From Serilophus lunatus (taxonomy: Eukaryota; Chordata; Aves; Passeriformes; Eurylaimidae): a stretch of 64,000 bases of DNA. Both the position numbers and the translations under genes were made by a program. Numbering within the stretch: the stretch's first letter is position 1; each line of letters opens with the position of its first letter. The notes beneath the pieces are model-generated. The model was given only the letters and a program-made list of their open reading frames with translations. It did not search any database and was not told the DNA's origin. The stretch is from assembly GCA_013399895.1 (NCBI GenBank), contig VXBA01005490.1:329541-393540 (forward strand), in the 5' to 3' direction. This document shows positions 1 to 11,500 of the stretch, in pieces.

Positions 1-779
1 GGGAGAGAAAGTCTGTTGAGCTGTATCTCTGAGATGGAAATGACTTAGGCAATTTTCTGAGACTCAAGTAGCTTCCCAAAGTTGAGACTGACAGTGAGGG
101 ACAGATTTAAATGCAAGTTTTCTCCAGTCTGTTTAAGACAAGAAATGTGATGCCCTTCAAAGGCTGCTTAACCCAAAATACTCAGAAACTTGGAAACAGA
201 ACTCCTCACCAGAAATGTCACATACCAACTGCATTAAATACAATGTCAGCCAGCCATCTAGCAAGGCGAAGGGCTGCGAGCCCTCTATGACCTTGCACAT
301 CATTTCAATAGTGACAGCAATGGTTTCAATGCGAGCTATGAGAAAGGATTACAAATACAGTTTTATGTATAGAATTTAAACACAACTATTCTGCATGAAG
401 CACTCTTGCTGCAGAGCCAGCACTGAAAGGGCCTTGCAAACATGACTAAACACAACCTGCAATACTGTGATTTATTGCATCGTGCTCAGTTTATTATTTT
501 AACTTCCTAGGGGCAAAAGCACGTATGCTAAAGGCCAGGAACTGGGTTTGTGTTCAGGCAGAGACAGCCCCGCCTGCCCCTGGTAACAGCACCCCGGACA
601 TTTTCCATTTATTTCTCATTCCACAGATAATTCATTCCCAGGCACTTTCTCGGGCCAACGGAAATCTCAGATGTCTCAGAACCTGCTGCATTTTCCACTT
701 CTATTTACTTAGATTTTTCTATTCCCCTTGTTCTTTTCAAGGGGCAGCGCCTCTCTCTTCCTCCCCCCGCCTCCGGGAG
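1..779. other. unassigned non-coding sequence
   Basis: No gene, RNA or repeat that I recognise. The sequence is of moderate GC content with stops in all frames. It rises sharply in GC towards the CpG island that follows. It could be intergenic or part of an intron; the sequence does not decide. Confidence 0.5.
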
Positions 780-1345
780 GCTCCGAGATGCTCCGGCTCC
801 CCCATCCCCGGGAGCCGCAGGACTCTCCCGCCCGCAGCCCCGGCCCGGTCCCTGCCGCCCCCCGCCGCTCGCCCGCCTCTTCGCCTCCACGGCCCGTCCC
901 GAGGCCTCCCACCGGCCTCAGCTCCGGGAAGGGAGCCTCCTCCGTGCCGCGGAGCGCAGCCGGCGACAGCACCGGGGGGAAGCGGGAGGAGGAGGCGAGC
1001 GGGGACCCCCGCAAGGCTCCGCAGCCACGGGCGCTGGCCGAGGTGCTGACGGGGCTCGGAGGTGCCGCCCGGCGGAGCGGGGCTCTNGCGGGCCATGCCG
1101 GGGCCCGGCCGCGGCGACAGCGCGGCTCCTTCGGCAGCGGAGCGAGCCCCTACCTCCGGCGGCGCCTCCGCGGCCAGTGAGCATGTGCGGCGCCGCGGCG
1201 CTCCCCAGTGAGCATGTCCCGGCAGCCCGCCCGCACACGGGCGCTGCGCGGCGGCGGGGACCGGGAGAGCGGGGAAAGACCCCCGGCCCTCCCCGCGCTG
1301 GGGACGGGGCTCCCGCCAGGCGGTGGGAGATGCAGAAGTGGGGGC
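780..1345. promoter_or_regulatory. CpG island, possible promoter
   Basis: A block very rich in G+C with dense CpG dinucleotides, in sharp contrast to both flanks. Frames stay open on both strands, but the predicted peptides are low-complexity Pro/Arg/Ala/Gly strings, as expected from GC-rich DNA with few stops, so I do not call a protein. In vertebrates such islands usually mark a promoter or first exon. A 13-base motif, CCAGTGAGCATGT, occurs twice (1174-1186 and 1205-1217). No TATA box is evident and the direction of transcription cannot be told. A plus-strand CR1 scrap begins just to the right. One unresolved base lies inside at 1087. Confidence 0.6.
1087..1087. other. single unresolved base (N)
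   Basis: One N inside the CpG island. No duplicated flanks are visible here, unlike the N at 31846. It may be a placeholder for a contig join or a low-quality base in GC-rich sequence. Confidence 0.9.
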
Positions 1346-1388
1346 CGCGGGGGAAGTGTCCTCTGGTCTCTGGAGCAAATCTTATGTG

Positions 1389-1515
1389 GAGCGGCTGAGG
1401 GAGCTGAGGTGGTTTATCCTGGAGAAGAGGAGGCTCAGGGGAGGGAGACCTTATCTCTCGCTACAACTATCTGAGAGGAGGTTGTAGCAAGATGAGAATT
1501 GGTCTTTTCTTCCAG
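1389..1515 (+). mobile_element. CR1 LINE fragment (ORF2 3' portion)
   Basis: A short plus-strand match to the part of CR1 ORF2 that encodes the Arg-Glu-Leu / Leu-Glu-Lys-Arg-Arg-Leu region, followed by the Ala-Leu-Tyr-Asn-like block and 'gaggttgtagcaagatg'. The same text is seen in better preserved CR1 copies at 9.4, 16.8 and 34.5 kb. It is truncated at both ends and the frame is disrupted. Boundaries are approximate. Confidence 0.75.
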
Positions 1516-2594
1516 CACCGTCTTGCCAGGCCCAGGGAAGGGACAGGAGGCAGCCCAGGACACTGAGGTGAGCAGAGGGAACGTGCTTGCCCACCTTCCA
1601 CTCCCCACCACCTCATCTTGGCAACAGGTGCGCCGAGCAGATCCAAGCCACCAAAGGGCCACAGCATAGGATCAGCTCCATGGGGCGAGGCCCATCTCCT
1701 TCACTGTTTTATTGTCCCACAAGCAGCCGAAGAGATTCTGATGTCCTCCGGTTCAGATACGGCCACAGGTCTGGAGTTAATCTCTGGCCTCTGGATGCAG
1801 GTGGCAGTAGGACGTGGCTGAGCTGCCATGTGCTCCTCCTTGGCATGTCATGGGGTGAGCCCATGTGAGAACCCGCACCCAACAGGCACTGAGGGCTGCT
1901 AAAAATAGGACAAGGTGTGCTGCCGTTAGCATGTGGTGAGGACTGCTTGGTGTAAGAGCGATGTAAAAAAAAATCACTATGATTGAACTCGGACATCTGT
2001 ATACTCTGTGAATGCAGCAGCATCTCTCCATCACTAAAGGCATTTTCCTGCTTGAAGCTCATCCTCCCTCCCCACTTGCCCCAGCTTCCACAGACACCTC
2101 TCACAGTGGGATGTTACCATAGTGACTCAGGCCAGTGACTGATGGCTTCCAGGGCAGTGGGAGGAAAGGCCTGCAAATGCATGCACCACAGAGGCAGGAA
2201 GACAAGGGGAGTGCTGCCGACTGCATCCTGGGGAAACCAGCCCTGGGAACCAACCACCCTGATCCCACAACCACAGTTCCTGAGAAAGGGAGCAAAGGGG
2301 GCTTCCAATGGCAGTACATTCCTGCTGCTCTTGGAGAGAAAGAGAAACAAGCTGGCCCTGCTGCAGGGTTTTTAGGCTGGCAAGAAGCAGTGTGGCAGAA
2401 GAAAGAGGTTATCCCTACCTTGCACAGAGGCTCAACACCTCCTGTCCTCCGCTGTGGTGCTTCTGGCCCTGGCCATCTCTCACCCTTCTGTCTTGTCCCC
2501 AGCACCATGCTGGCCATCTCACAGCACCTTCAAGCTGAGGCTGGGTGATTGCTGCCAGCCATGCTGCCCTTGGTCTGGCAGTCTGTCCCTTGTC
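1516..2594. other. unassigned sequence between CR1 pieces
   Basis: Moderate GC content, several short open frames on both strands, none recognised. Part of it may be decayed repeat, because it lies between two CR1 pieces in the same orientation, but I cannot align it to CR1 by eye. Confidence 0.4.
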
Positions 2595-3420
2595 GCTGTC
2601 ACGGTGTCCTTCCTCAGTGCCAGACCCTGCTCACTGTTCCAAGAGGACAATGAACAGCACTTTACCAAGCTGGGGAAAGCATTGTCACACAGCCATGTTT
2701 AACTGCCCATGGACTCCAAGGCACAGCTTCACCATCACCCTCTCTCAAAAGCCCCCTGTACCCTCCCCAAAACAAGCTTATAAAGTCAGGCTTGCACAGC
2801 TTCTCAAGAGCACAGACTACTCTCCAGTGCTACTCTTTCATATGAATGGCACTGCAAACCAAAACCCAGGCAGAACCAAGGAAGACTATAAAGCCCTGGG
2901 GGTGGAAGTGAAAAGAATTGATGTCCAAGTTATCTTTTCTTCCATTTTGCCTGTTAGAGGAAAGGCAGCAGCCAGAAACACATGTATAATGGAGATCGGC
3001 TTCTAGCTTCATGGCTCGTGCTGTTGTGAGGGTTTTGGCTTTTACAGTGAGATGCTCTTTTATGACTATAACCTGTTAAGAAAGGATGGGATCCACTGGC
3101 CTAGAAGAGCAAAGGGAATCTTTGGCATCAGGCCAGCCAACTCAAATGAGGCAGGCTTTAAACTAAAAGACTTGGGGTGCACGGTCCGAAGGGGCAATGC
3201 TCATGCCATCCCATTGGTCTGGGGAATAAGCCAGGCCAAACAAAGCGATGATAAATGTTTCTTTGTTGCCTCCCAAGATGAGAACCAAGAGGCCAACCAC
3301 CTCAAGGCTCTATATGGCTATCATAGATCCTCTTGGACCCCTTCTGGATTGCCTCTCTGAACTGCCTGTACACCAACACACACAGCACGGCGAATAAACA
3401 GGAAGAACTAATGGTGAGCA
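2595..3420 (+). mobile_element. CR1 LINE, ORF1 end to ORF2 start
   Basis: A plus-strand CR1 piece from the 5' part of the element. At 2780-3130 it encodes a decayed SGNH/GDSL-esterase-like segment: a beta-strand-like 'VLLFHMNG', then 'VIFSSILPVRGK', then the Asp-x-x-His block (DGIH at 3085-3096). Esterase-type domains are known in ORF1 of CR1-like LINEs. At about 3333-3405 the text becomes 'NCLYTNTHSTANKQEEL', the start of the APE-type endonuclease of ORF2. Stops and frameshifts break both parts. The 5' limit is uncertain and the reverse transcriptase part is missing. Confidence 0.75.
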
Positions 3421-5299
3421 GGATGGAGAGGCCATGCCATCGCCTCTGCAGCAGGCTTGGGTGTTGGGGCTTTTCAGCTATTGGAATGCCCAGGTTGACC
3501 GTCTCTGCTCCAGGCTTTGCCAGGGCAAGGCGTGTGGAGGAGCTCCCATCCCACACAGACAGGGACTACTGCCTTCAGACACCAATGCAGAGAAGCAGAG
3601 AGTCTGCAGACCCTATTTGAGGGTTGATTCTTTGCCCCTGGGGTGGTGCTGCAGAGCAGGGAAATGGTGGGATTTCTCCAGTGTGGGAAACATCCATATT
3701 ACAGCTGGAACCAGGAGCTCAGAATGAAAAGACAGGAGGTGAAACCTGCAGGGTTGATGGGAATTGCAACTGAAGCTCAGGAAGCCAGACAGGTAATGCA
3801 GCACCTTGCAAACCCTAGGAACAGACTGGGTCTCCCTCCAACATCATGGCTTCATCCTCCTACTGCAGCTGGGGAGGCAGCCATGGCTTCTTTTTTGCTG
3901 GGTTCCCTCTTTCCTGTACTCCTGTACAAGTGTGTTTGATTCCTTGTCCATGCATTTGTTCCTCCCCGTGCTCCTGCCTCAAACCCTAGAAGGTGCTTTT
4001 CTCATCGCCCACAGGAGTGAATGGATGAGCTCCAGCTGTCTGGGAACTCCAGCTGTATGGTGACAAAGACAGCAGGTACCCTGCACTACTTTTTTTTTTT
4101 GTAACTGCTAAGTATGGGAGGATTAAACTCCATAATGGACTCCTACAAGGCTGTTTGTAATGCTGCTCTATGACAGGGAGGGTATCCACAGCCTGACAGG
4201 TGACTTTGTTAGTACTAATACGTCCGTAAGTTCCAACACCACTGAACTCACAGGTGAGGTCTCTGTTTTCTAAGTACAAATGTACCAAATATAATAGCAG
4301 GAGCCTAAAAGTCTCACCAATTGACACAGGTCATTCTCTCCTCTCCAAAACAAAAATTTCCCCAAGGGACAGATAAAGCTCTGTGCCACATTTGTCGGTA
4401 ACTTTCTCTCCACAACTTTGTACAAAGACAGTTTCTTTTACCTGTAAAGAGCTTACCAAAAACATTTTTCAATTGTAGTTTCTTTGAAGCAGAGGAGCTA
4501 AGAAAGACTGAGTTTTAAAGAATGCTGAAAACTCTTTCTTTTTTCCTTTTCTACTGTTGTAAAGAGGTCTACATCCTCAGGTCATTGTAGGAAATAGAGA
4601 CAAAATAGGTATTTTGTGTAAAATATATTTCCCTTCTGGCAAAAATGACCAGAACTGTGGAAGGCACCTGATTTTGTTTCTTCTGTAAAGACTAGTGATT
4701 TTCCTTTCATTTTGAAATACAGAAGTTTGAAGTAGCAAACCCAGCAGCGAACAAAATAGCAAACAGATGAACCATCAGATGAAGAAAATTATAGTCTGTC
4801 CTCCTTAATGTTCCAGTTCCCTCATCTCCCTCTCCTTTACAGATACTGAGTTTGACAGATGATCCTTACAGGGTCAATCTGGCAAATCTGACTGGAAAGT
4901 TCAGACAACTATGCCTTGGTGGAGACTCTAAAATGAAAACTTTTGAGACAACTGCACATACAATGAAGTGTCTCGTTTGTTAAAATTAAATGAGAAAACT
5001 ATTAGAAATGTAAAACACATATAAACTTACATATATTAGGTTTTATGTATCGGATAGATAAATAGCTTGTTGAAACAGCAATGGCATATATTTATTGTAA
5101 GAGACATAATCATATTCATAATGCCTGTACTTCACAGGAAGCAGCCACATGTCTTATTGCTGTTATGGATTTATAGAAAATTGAGATTGTACAAGATGGT
5201 CAAAACATATGTTCTTTTCAGGCTTACGCATTTTATTACTTGCATTTACTATGTCATTACTATGCCTTTGCTGACAGATCTCCACATGCGAACCAGTGT
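3421..5299. other. unassigned sequence
   Basis: Short open frames only, none recognised. There is an eleven-base T run near 4089. No splice-flanked frame or known repeat stands out. AT content rises towards the right. Confidence 0.4.
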
Positions 5300-6440
5300 C
5301 AAGCTGTGTGTATGACCTCAAGATTTCTCCCTCTGTGTGGCGGTGTACACACCACTCCCCCCAGCCCCAGCCCCACTACAATCTGAGAAATGCTCTTTGG
5401 ACCTCAGCCTTGATAAATTGCACCTGGGCTAAGCCCCTTTGGAGCTTATCAGAAAAACTCTCTGCTCCCTGGAACTAGTGCTAACAAGCTCCTGTTTTTT
5501 AACAAACAGCTTTTAAAACTTATTTTTATTGCCTAAATAGCAACCAAAATGGAATATTTTCATTATCAAATTTTCAAAGAAAGTTACTGACTTGAATTGC
5601 AGCCAGGATGTAAAATCACTATGACTAAAGCCCACTCTCTTTCACCTTATAAACCGTGGTCCAAAGTGAGACCCTTTGAGCTCTCCTGGACAGCAGTGGC
5701 CTGTGACCAGCAATCTCCCTCTGAGAAGGGCACCTCTCAGGGCCAGAGAACTCTCAAGTTTGCTATACTTGGGGTATTGCTGGACAACAATGACGGATCC
5801 TGTGTTGATACCCCACCTCCTTGAGGTTCAACCCTTTGCCTATTGAGAAGATGCGAAGGCATCCAAAGTGAGTACTTCACTGAATCCGAGGAGTGTTTTT
5901 GATATGTAGAACTTGTACAGACTCTTTATATCTGTGTGGATGCAAATGTACTAGGAATGTCGCTCTCCCAGATTCTTAGGTACCTAAGATTTGTAATTAA
6001 GTTAGGTCTATGAGTGAGTTACTGTTATGATATGGTAAATTCTATATGAATCCTTTGCTAAGTTGTTACCAGTTAAGTGTTGTTAAGGCTAAGGACTATT
6101 GGGCTTTTAGTCACAAACTGTTGATCAAGTCCAGGCTCAGTTAGCACAGGGGTCTACTCTGAACCTGGTGACCCAAAGAGAGGGTCTTCCATATGCCTTT
6201 TTTTTTTCTTACCCTTTACTGTCCTTTTCTTCCCTTACCTGCCCCCCACCCTGTCCCTCAGCCTCCACGTAGATGGTTTTGAGCTTACTTTGGTTTGGAT
6301 CGATTGATTTCAGACTTTTGGCTTGCTTTTTCTCTGTGTGCTTTAACCACCTATTAAGTAGTAGAGTGAACCTTGCCAATAAAATTTGTCATGCTTTTGC
6401 TTTTATATTAAACTTGGTTTTGCTGATACCATTGCCAGTG
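5300..6440 (+). mobile_element. probable old LTR (endogenous retrovirus type)
   Basis: LTR-like architecture on the plus strand: a TATA-like 'cttataaacc' at about 5646, then a long stretch without coding potential, then a polyadenylation signal (AATAAA at about 6379) followed by a T-rich tail near 'ttaaacttggttttgctg'. The style resembles avian ERVL-type LTRs, but I cannot name the family. I could not find convincing TG/CA ends or a target duplication, so both limits are guesses. It could also be non-coding DNA with chance signals. Confidence 0.4.
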
Positions 6441-9064
6441 ATTCCTTAAGCAACCTTAAAACGCTCTATTCTGTTATTCTAATGCAAAAGTACTGTAGCA
6501 ATAACCCTAAAGTTGAGAAAAAACTCCCAAAACAACAGAATAGGGTAGATGTCCTGTAATCCTTGAAAGGATTAAATATGGAAGGTATCCTTATTAGAGG
6601 TATATAAGAGGTATCCTTATAAGAGATATCCTTACTAGAATAGAGATACCCAAGACCAAAGAAGCAGGTGTATGTGAATAGCAGTTTATTGTACATTTCC
6701 CTAATGTCATTGCCAAAGAGATTGAAGTTTAACCCTAGTTCACCAAAGCCAGTAAAATTTACATTGCTGATTTTAGTAGGTGAAAAGTACTTATAGATGT
6801 TTCAACCTAAAAAAGTCTCGGAAGTTATTAAATTTATAGTTTCTGTTGTTATGCAAATACGCCTAGAATTAATATTTTTGCTATGTGAAGTTCTCCATGT
6901 TCCTAAAAGACAGTTTAGTCAGCCTGAGAAATATATTAACTATCAAAAAAGTATTCTCTAATCTGAAATGCCTCTCCTTTTGTTGGAATATTTTACTAGT
7001 GACATTGAAGTAGCTTTCTTATTGCACTTCATAACATTCACAGTCACTTTAGTGGCTTAAAAAATCTTTGAACACAGTCATATACCTAGAATAGTGTTAA
7101 AAGACCAACTAAACATCTTTGAAAATTATGAGGTTCATTTTCTTCCTGAAAAATAGTATTTTGGAAAACTCAGAAAGTTTGTCACATCAAATTTTGGGGA
7201 AAAAAATTATGATTAAATCAAAAGATGACTAGTTGTATGCATCCACATCTAACCTCTATATTTCAATAAAACTGTGTAATTAATAGACTGAACACATTTA
7301 GTGCCACAGTAGTTTCTTTTGTAGATTATACTGTCATTGAAGAATTGAGATACAAGTCAGTGGTGAAAAGGATTAGCCTGTCAGCTTCTAAGTTCTTAAA
7401 GGCACTGTTTGTTCATGCATAAATGGTAGATGTAAATGACTTGTGAAGAGTTAATGCATGGTTAGTAATTGTTATCAACATGCTATAGGCATGAACTGCA
7501 TGCCTCATGAGTAACTATGTCACAGCTATATCTATACAAATTACTGAAGAATATACCTTTACCTTGAAAAGAACCAGGAAGACAATTATTGAGATGTCAT
7601 TCAATGACATGCTCTGTAGTTTCTGCAACATAAACACTTTCTAAAGGCATTTATTGCCTGCAAGGTGCTATACAGGATTAAGTACCCATCTTTATTTTAT
7701 CTACTTACATAATAAAAAGAAGAGACATATGCCTTGTTGGGCAAGTCAAGGCAATTCCATCTAATAAGAGTTTAAAGTATTATTCAGTATTCCTCGTGGC
7801 TGACTATTTTGTAAAGATACCTAGATGTTCCAGAGGAAAAAAGTGAGGAGAGTCTGCAATATCACATTCAAATTTTCTTTTTGCCAGCCATAGCACATGT
7901 ATTCTGCCTAAATCACACTGCTGATGTGCTTTATTGTAGTAGTTACTCTTTACTTAAATTTTTCTTGATTTGCACTCAGTCTGAACAGCTGTCAGCTACC
8001 TGCTAGACATATGGTGCCAAGGACGTGCAGGGCAAATTTCTTACAACCCACAAGATGCTCAGTTGCAGTCTTTGGAACACTTTTAGCAAAACCCTCATGG
8101 TATTGTAATGAATTGTGCCTATCCCAGGCCCCAATTCCAAACTGGACATGATCCTCAAAATTCATCATGCACTTTCTTCCTAAAGAAAACAGTTCCTTTC
8201 TACCTTTCAGACAGCTATTTCAGCAGTCTCAGTCTAAGGGCTTAGTTTGGTTCTTTGTCTAAAGAATTTATATTCTCTCTATTTGTGCTGATACATACAA
8301 GTGTGAACTTTAGAATCTCTTTCTTCATCCAGATTTAGCAATTCAGAAAAGGGACACCATCAAAATTAATGAGAGAATGTCTGGATTTTCACACCAGTTT
8401 GAAGGATCCATACAAGTTAAAAGATCTGCTTTAGGAGACATCCAAAAAGACACTACTCAATTTACCCTGAAATTAAAGTTCTGCTATGTTCCTTCCAAAA
8501 ACCCAAAGAACTAGTCATGCTTGACTGCTGATTGCTTGAGTTATGAGTGAAATGAGGACTATAAAAAGTAGAACCATTACTTATAGAGCAGTGGAAGTCT
8601 TGGAGAATGAATAAACTCAGCAAGAAGAACAGGTGCCTGAGGTACCAGCACAGATATGTGACACATTATTTAAGAAGATATTTTTCAAGAATAGGACTTT
8701 TGGACGAAATTAGGAATTAGAACAATTACTGTTATATTGTCCCTCTTGACTGAGCATACTTCTCAGAGGTTTGAATACAATTAAGCCTGCAATAAAGGCC
8801 ATATCTTCCTAGTTTGAAAAACACACTTCAGAGTAATTTCAATTATATACTTGGTGCCTAGTTATTACACTACATGGTTTCTTAGAAATTATAATTGCAA
8901 TTAATAATTTTCAAAATAGAAACTTCCAAAAATATGCTACCCAGAAATCCCTGTAGAAATCACATTCATCCTACAATGACAGCTTGTTATGGAAACAATT
9001 TTTTACATGTTATGCCTGAAATATACAGGGTGAATTACATACCTTACATGAACATTAAAAATAA
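6441..9064. other. AT-rich unassigned sequence
   Basis: AT-rich with dense stops in all frames. No gene or interspersed repeat recognised apart from the short repeat at 6581-6650. It looks like ordinary intergenic or intronic DNA. Confidence 0.5.
6581..6650. repeat. imperfect short tandem repeat
   Basis: Three to four imperfect copies of a unit close to 'agaggtatccttata', with drift between copies, in an AT-rich setting. It is probably a small local expansion. Confidence 0.6.
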
Positions 9065-10730
9065 ATCACAGAATTAACTAGGTTGGAAAAGACCTTTGAG
9101 ATCATCAAGTCCAACCTGTTATCAACACCACCTCATCAACTAAGCTATGGCACAAAGTGCCTCATCCAGTCTCTTTTTAAAGACTCTACCACTGGTGACT
9201 CTACCACTTCCCTGGGCAGCCCATCCCAATGGCCAATCACTCTTTCTGTGAAAATTTTTTTCCTAACATCCAGCCTAAACTTCCCCTGATGCCACTTGAG
9301 ACTATGTCCTCTCTTTCTGTTACTGGTTACCTGGGAGAAGAGACTGACCCCCACCTGGCTACAGGCCTCCTTTCAGGTAATTGTAGAGAGCAATGATGTC
9401 TCTTCTGAGCCTCCTCTTCTCCAGAATAAACAACCCCAGCTCCCTCAACTGCTCTTCATATGGCTTGTGCTCCATATCCCTCTCCATCCTCCTTGCCCTT
9501 CTCTGGACATGCTTGAGCATCTCAGTACTGTTCTTAAATTGAGGGGCCCAGAACTGGACACAGTACTCAAGATGTGGCTTACCCAGTGCTGAGTACAGGG
9601 GAAGAACAGCTTCCCTAGTCCTGCTGGCCACACTATTCCTGATACAGGCTAGGATGCCATTGGCCTTCTTGGCCACCTGGGCACACTGCTGGCTCATGTT
9701 CAGTTTCCTGTCAATCAGTACCCCAGGTCCCTTTCTGCCTAGCTGCTCTCCAGCCACTCTGTCCCCAACCTGTAGTGCTGCTGCAGGGGGTTGTTGTGAC
9801 CAAAGTGTAGAGCCTGGCACTTACACTTGTTAAATCTCATGCCATTGGATTCTGCTCATCTTTCCAGCCTGTCAAGTTCTCTCTGCAGAGCCCTTCTACC
9901 CTCTAACAGATTGACACTTATTCCCAGCTTGATGTCATCTGCAAACTTACTAATGGTGGACTCAAACCCCTCATCCAGATCATCAAAAAAGATATTAAAC
10001 AGGACTGGGCCCAACACTGATCCCTAGGGGACACCATTGGTGACCAGTCGTCAACTAGACGTGGCACCATTCACCACCACTCTCTCTTGGCCCAGCCATC
10101 CAGCCAGTTCTTAACACAGCCCGGAGTACACCTGTCCAAGCCATGGGCTGTCAGCTTTTTTTTTCCAGGAGTTTGCTGTGGGAGACGGTGTCAGAGGCTT
10201 TGCTGAAGTCCAGGTAGGCTACATTCACAGCCTTCCCCTCATCTGCCATGTGAGTCACCTGGTTATAAAAGGAGATCATGTTGATCAGGCAGGACCTGCC
10301 CCTCCTAAATCTCTGCTGGCTGTGTCTGATCTCTTGGCCATCCTGTGGGTGCTGCATGATTGCACTTAAGATGATCTATTCCATAATCTTGCCTGGAACT
10401 GAGGTCAGGCTGACAGGTCTGTAACTTCCTGGATCTTCCTTCTGTCCTTTCTTATGGATGGGTGTCACACTGGCCAACTTCTAGTCATCTGGGACTTCTC
10501 CAGTGAGCCAAAGCTGTTGATAAATGATGGACAGCCGCTTAGCAAGCTCATCTGCCGGATCTCTCATCACCCTAGGATGGATCCCATCTTGTCCAATAGA
10601 CTTATGAGGATCCAAGTGGCTCAGCAGGTATCTACTTCCTCCTGCATTATGGGGCAGGGGGGAGAGGTGGGTGTGCTATACTGCTCACTGACCCTGTCAA
10701 CCAGTTCAGGGGGCAAATCTAGCACTGAAA
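9065..10730 (-). mobile_element. CR1 LINE, 5'-truncated, about 1.7 kb
   Basis: A minus-strand CR1. Its 3' end lies at the left, with the terminal 'ATTCTGTG'-type motif and the typical 'aggttggaaaagacc' 3' UTR in reverse complement. Going rightwards it covers the ORF2 C-terminus, the catalytic Phe-Ala-Asp-Asp box (9934-9945) and motif A Leu-Asp-Phe-Ser-Lys-Ala (about 10160-10230). The 5' part, with the endonuclease and ORF1, is missing, as is usual for CR1 after incomplete reverse transcription. Left limit is good to a few bases; the right limit near 10730 is approximate. Confidence 0.95.
9359..9820 (-). pseudogene. CR1 ORF2 C-terminal fragment
   Basis: An open stretch of about 153 codons with the conserved C-terminal part of CR1 reverse transcriptase: the 'NMSQQCAQVAKKANGILACI' block, then 'LEYCVQFWAP', then the Arg-rich 'VQRRARRMERD', then 'YEEQLRELGLF'. 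It is one frame of a dead element: the reading frame continuing upstream into the polymerase core contains a TAG (complement of 10024-10026) and a TGA (complement of 10051-10053). It is therefore a pseudogene remnant, not a host gene. Confidence 0.9.
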
Positions 10731-11382
10731 GTTCAAGAAACTTTAGGGAAAGCTCTTATGCTGCCAATTTATTTTTTGTCAGTATAAACAGTGATGCCAG
10801 TGGTTTTAGGATTTGTGATCATTCAGCATTAAAGAACATACTGACCATTTAATGCATATTTAGCACAATTTTCTCTCCTCTGAGACATCACCCTTCCTGT
10901 CTTGAACTAGGAGAGACTCATACATGCTAATGGATCTGACATCAGTGTTGCTGAAGAAACTTTTTTTATGCTGGAAAAAATACATTCTCATTTTCAGATT
11001 ACATCTGATTATTGTTACCATTTTTGCCTCTACATATCAACTCAGGACAGTCAGCAGAGCCATTGCCTTTAGAGGAATTATTCATAGTCTTAAGTGTGTT
11101 TTCAAATGCTTTGTTTGATTAAAGATCTGTATTTTATGTTAGCACTTATCTTGAACATAGTAGATAAAAATCATAGATCCTGCAGTGACTCTGAATTCCA
11201 AACTCAATGGAAATATTTGATTTTGATCATCTAAAAGAATAGGACTGAGGTTTGCCTGCCCAGACAGATATATTATGTCAAAGCACAATACTGTATGCAG
11301 TAGAAATTCAGTAGTGTTCATATGAAGACCATGCAGTCATTACATATTTGATGAAGATTATGACTTTATAAAAGCAGCCGCG

Positions 11383-11500
11383 CTACTTCAGACCACTGGG
11401 TCATGGTCTGAAGGATGACATTCTGTCTGCACCAGTGGCTGCAGGCAGGTGCCTAGAGAAGAGTATGAGCAGGACCAGCAGATGTTATACTTTACCCAAA
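11383..11500 (+). repeat. probable ancient sauropsid interspersed repeat
   Basis: The text 'cagaccactgggtcatggtc', a 'ttctgtctgcaccagtggc' block, then 'ggcaggtgcctagagaagag' resembles, from memory, a widely dispersed old repeat in reptile and bird DNA ('gaccactggtccatctag...cagtggccag...'). The family name is not recalled with certainty. The copy is heavily diverged. A tRNA is excluded by length and lack of A/B boxes. Confidence 0.4.

Noticed and set aside
737..1378. Long open frame (213 codons) on the minus strand and overlapping plus-strand frames in the first CpG island
   Set aside because: GC-rich DNA has few stops; the peptides are low-complexity Pro/Arg/Ala/Gly and frames are open on both strands at once.
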